Below, in pieces: positions 61,814-64,000 of a stretch of DNA of 64,000 bases (the stretch's first letter is position 1; each line of letters begins with the position of its first letter). The position numbers were made by a program, and so were the translations under genes. Below the pieces are notes generated by a model. It saw only the letters and a list, made by a program, of their open reading frames with translations, was not told the origin of the DNA and made no database searches. The stretch covers positions 124,001 to 188,000 of the forward strand of contig CAWJHN010000004.1 in NCBI GenBank assembly GCA_963842725.1, given 5' to 3'. The DNA comes from UBA10649 sp963842725 (lineage in GTDB: Bacteria; Actinomycetota; Actinomycetes; S36-B12).

Positions 61814-63243
61814 GACTGGGTCACTGCGGCCGGCGGCGCGACGGCGATGAGGTTTCCGCTGTACATCCCCATCACGCACGTGAACGGGATGACGCCCGCC
61901 TCGAGGGTGCCGAGGTCGACCGTGTTCGCGCCCTGGACCAGGTTGACCTGCTGGCCGAGGTCGGGAACGCGGAGGAAGGCGCTGCAGTCATAGGGCGACG
62001 TCGCCTGGATGACCCAGGTGGTCGGCAGGCCGGCGTACACGACCGTGTCCGCGGGTTCGTAGCCGCGCGGGGTCTGGGTCATCGTCACCGTCTGGACCCC
62101 GCCGCTGACGGAAACGTTCGCGGAGGCCTGCTGAGCAGGAGCGGTGGCACTCGTGGCCGCTGCCGCCGCCGGGGACGACGTCCGCGAGAAGCCCAGCAGG
62201 TTCAGGCCGCTCGACACGTTGAGGAGGGCGAAGGCGAGGACGACGACACCGACGACGCGAAGCACGACGACGCGTCGCTGTCCGGTGGCGACCTCCGGAA
62301 CGGATGCGAGTGCCAGGAGGCCGGGCGTGGTGCCGACGGCGAAGGTCGCCATCACCAGCCCGGCGGTCACCGGGTTGGCGGTGGACACCGCGTAGATCTG
62401 GACGGCCTGCGTGAATCCGCACGGGAGGAAGAAGGTGGCGGCCCCGACCAGGGCGGTGCGCACGTCGCTGTACGAGCCCTCAGCGGCGCTGTTGATGCCC
62501 AGCGTGCGGGCCAGCCCGTCGGGCAGCTTCGGCGACCACGCGGCCATCCGAGGCGAGACGCCGGTGAGTCGGACGCCGAGGAGGAACATCACGACGGCGA
62601 CGCCGAGGACGAGCACGCCCATCAGCCGGGTCGGCAGGCTCAGGCTCGAGCCGAGCAGGCCGAGCACCGCGCCGAGGACGCCGAAGCCGATGATGCGGCC
62701 CACGTTGAAGACCACATGCGGACGCATGCGGTGTGCGAAGGAGGGCATCGTGGTGCCGGCCGCCGCCAGCTTGGCCGCGTGGGAGGCGGAGATGCCGAGA
62801 ACCAGACCGCCGACCATGGCCATGCAGGTCGAGACGCCCGCCGTCAGGCCCAGCGTCAAGGCGACCACGAGGCCACCGCGTGAGGCGTCCGTGAACCCCG
62901 AGAAGCTGTCCGAGATGCCCGATGCCGTCACGACCCAGACGACCCAGGCGATCGTCACGGCGGTCCAGAACACCACTCGCCACACGCCGATGTCCGGGGA
63001 CAGCCAGCGCGGCGACACCGGCTCGTACCCCGCGGAGCGGATGGCGGTGTCGATGCGGTCGCGGCCCGGCAGGCGGGTGCCGGCGATCACCGCGGTGCCG
63101 CGGGTCGAGGAGACCTCCACGGATTCGACGCCGGGCAGCTTGAGCAGGGCCTTGGTGACGCGGCGCTCGCATGCCGTGCACGTCATCCCGGTCACCGGGA
63201 TCGTGCTGGTCTGCTGGGTGCCGGTCGTGACGTTCGCGGTCAT
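61810..63243 (-). CDS. HMA - DsbD/CcdA-like membrane domain - cupredoxin-like fusion protein
   Basis: 477 residues in three parts. Residues 1-75 form an HMA domain (IPVTGMTCTACERRVTKALL). Residues ~85-345 carry six to eight helices of the DsbD_2/CcdA type (LTAGVSTCMAMVGGLVLGIS, TFFLPCGFTQAVQIYAVSTA). After an Ala-rich linker, residues ~385-477 form a cupredoxin-like domain (YDCSAFLRVPDLGQQVNLVQ, VIPFTCVMGMYSGNLIAV). The cysteines in the two half-membrane repeats match the copper-handling branch of the family. Coupled to copA, so probably copper trafficking across the membrane. Confidence 0.88.
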   Translation of the reverse strand: MTANVTTGTQQTSTIPVTGMTCTACERRVTKALLKLPGVESVEVSSTRGTAVIAGTRLPGRDRIDTAIRSAGYEPVSPRWLSPDIGVWRVVFWTAVTIAWVVWVVTASGISDSFSGFTDASRGGLVVALTLGLTAGVSTCMAMVGGLVLGISASHAAKLAAAGTTMPSFAHRMRPHVVFNVGRIIGFGVLGAVLGLLGSSLSLPTRLMGVLVLGVAVVMFLLGVRLTGVSPRMAAWSPKLPDGLARTLGINSAAEGSYSDVRTALVGAATFFLPCGFTQAVQIYAVSTANPVTAGLVMATFAVGTTPGLLALASVPEVATGQRRVVVLRVVGVVVLAFALLNVSSGLNLLGFSRTSSPAAAAATSATAPAQQASANVSVSGGVQTVTMTQTPRGYEPADTVVYAGLPTTWVIQATSPYDCSAFLRVPDLGQQVNLVQGANTVDLGTLEAGVIPFTCVMGMYSGNLIAVAPPAAVTQS

Positions 63244-63311
63244 GGGTCCTCCTGCTGCCTGAATGCCTGCCCGCAGTCTCGAACGCGGTCGGTATTCATC
63301 GGATCGCCCTT

Positions 63312-63331
63312 GGATGAAGGTTCAATGAAGG
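63312..63331. promoter_or_regulatory. Copper response-regulator binding site, copy B
   Basis: GGATGAAGGTTCAATGAAGG: direct ATGAAGG half-sites 11 bp apart, 69 bp before the HMA-fusion start and 136 bp before the divergent response-regulator GTG. Differs from copy A in two of twenty positions. Confidence 0.7.
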
Positions 63332-63466
63332 GGCGCGATGGTCCGGTCGCCAGTGCGCCGATCGGGACGTTCGTCGCCCCGAGAGTGCGACCAATGGCCC
63401 CCAGGCGGCCCGGGCGCTACCGTGCATCGCTAGGGCGTCAGCGCGGCGCCGGAAGGGGAGGGGCCG

Positions 63467-64000
63467 GTGTCCGATCCACTGCGCGTGCTCGTCGTGGATG
63501 ACGAGGTGCCCCTCACGGGCGTCGTGGGCAGCTACCTCACGCGTGAGGGATTCGACGTCTCCGTGGCCCATAACGGGCCGGATGCCGTAGAGATGGCCCG
63601 CAATCTCAGCCCGGACCTGATCATCCTCGACGTCATGCTGCCCGGGTTCGACGGGATCGAGGCCTGCCGGCAGGTCCGCCAGTTCTCCGACGCCTACATC
63701 ATCATGCTCACCGCACGCGACGAGGAGGTCGACAAGGTGCTGGGCCTGTCGATGGGCGCGGACGACTACCTGGTCAAGCCCTTCTCCCCGCGGGAGCTCA
63801 TCGCCCGGGTGCGCGCGATGCTCCGTCGACCGCGGACCGGATCCGCGGATCGCTCCCAGCAGGAGCCGCTGACGGTGGGGGACCTGTCGGTCGACCCGGA
63901 GTCCCGTGTGGTCCGCGTCGACGGCACGGAGGTGGAGTTGACGCGCACCGAGTTCGACCTGCTGGCGGCCATGATCGCCCGGCCGAAGGCGGCGCTGACG
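63467..64000 (+). CDS. OmpR-family response regulator, probably copper-responsive (truncated by window edge)
   Basis: The first 178 residues from GTG (GGAAGGGGAGG upstream). Receiver: LRVLVVDDEVPLTGVVGSYL, phospho-acceptor in LIILDVMLPGFDGIEAC, IIMLTARDEEVD, ADDYLVKPFSPREL. A linker and the beginning of the winged helix (VELTRTEFDLLAAMIARP) reach the edge. Divergent from the copper operon and next to repeat B, so it is the likely CopR/CusR-type activator. A sensor kinase is expected just outside. Confidence 0.9.
   Translation, partial: MSDPLRVLVVDDEVPLTGVVGSYLTREGFDVSVAHNGPDAVEMARNLSPDLIILDVMLPGFDGIEACRQVRQFSDAYIIMLTARDEEVDKVLGLSMGADDYLVKPFSPRELIARVRAMLRRPRTGSADRSQQEPLTVGDLSVDPESRVVRVDGTEVELTRTEFDLLAAMIARPKAALT

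Overview
The window is about 70% G+C by eye, with dense short-spaced genes, frequent GTG starts and many ATGA/GTGA start-stop overlaps. Gene content (ROK regulator, DUF2202 protein, orphan MsiK/UgpC-type ATPase, persulfide and copper cassettes) points to an actinobacterium, probably of the Nocardioidaceae/Propionibacteriales type. That placement is inference; there is no rRNA or tRNA to fix it.

Layout. 0-12.6 kb holds metabolic genes: a truncated ABC1/UbiB kinase, a ROK regulator, a membrane protein paired with an ArsR/SufR-like regulator, a LacD-type aldolase, a 2-oxoglutarate dioxygenase, a large metallophosphoesterase, a CoA-transferase, an SDR reductase, an alpha/beta hydrolase and an epimerase. 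12.6-37.2 kb is one minus-strand operon of about 20 genes encoding a contractile tail-like injection system: terminator-like protein, sheath, tube, a helical chaperone-like protein, a disordered protein, gp27-like and gp5-like hub and spike, PAAR tip, gp25, baseplate J, baseplate proteins, two PASTA-related proteins, a collagen-like fibre, a 1088-residue helical protein and a 1845-residue beta-propeller/membrane protein. A NarL-type regulator and a receiver-sized protein sit at its head. No AAA+ ATPase, capsid, terminase, integrase or lysis gene is present.

38-42.4 kb carries a metallothionein-like micro-protein, a secreted DUF2202 protein divergent from a two-component system, and a PIG-L deacetylase. 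42.5-48.8 kb is a sulfane-sulfur/persulfide detoxification block (thioredoxin, two rhodaneses, persulfide-dioxygenase-like protein, TauE, SSU1/TehA-type exporter, ECF sigma with fused zinc finger). It carries three copies of the CstR-type operator ATACCCC-N2-GGGGTAT. 48.8-50.2 kb is a NapH-like iron-sulfur membrane pair.

50.5-57.2 kb is a sugar region: an orphan UgpC/MsiK ATPase, then an FGGY kinase, a TIM-barrel isomerase, a two-subunit transketolase and a SorC regulator. That set matches the known D-apiose route. 57.2-64 kb is a copper-resistance region: DUF305, multicopper oxidase, CopA ATPase, an HMA-DsbD-cupredoxin fusion, and a response regulator cut by the window edge.

Quality caution: between about 53.38 and 60.03 kb nearly every gene is interrupted by single-base indels, almost all insertions, while genes on both sides are intact. 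I read this as a poorly polished stretch of assembly rather than biological decay. The affected genes are entered as frameshifted, with the product described as if repaired.
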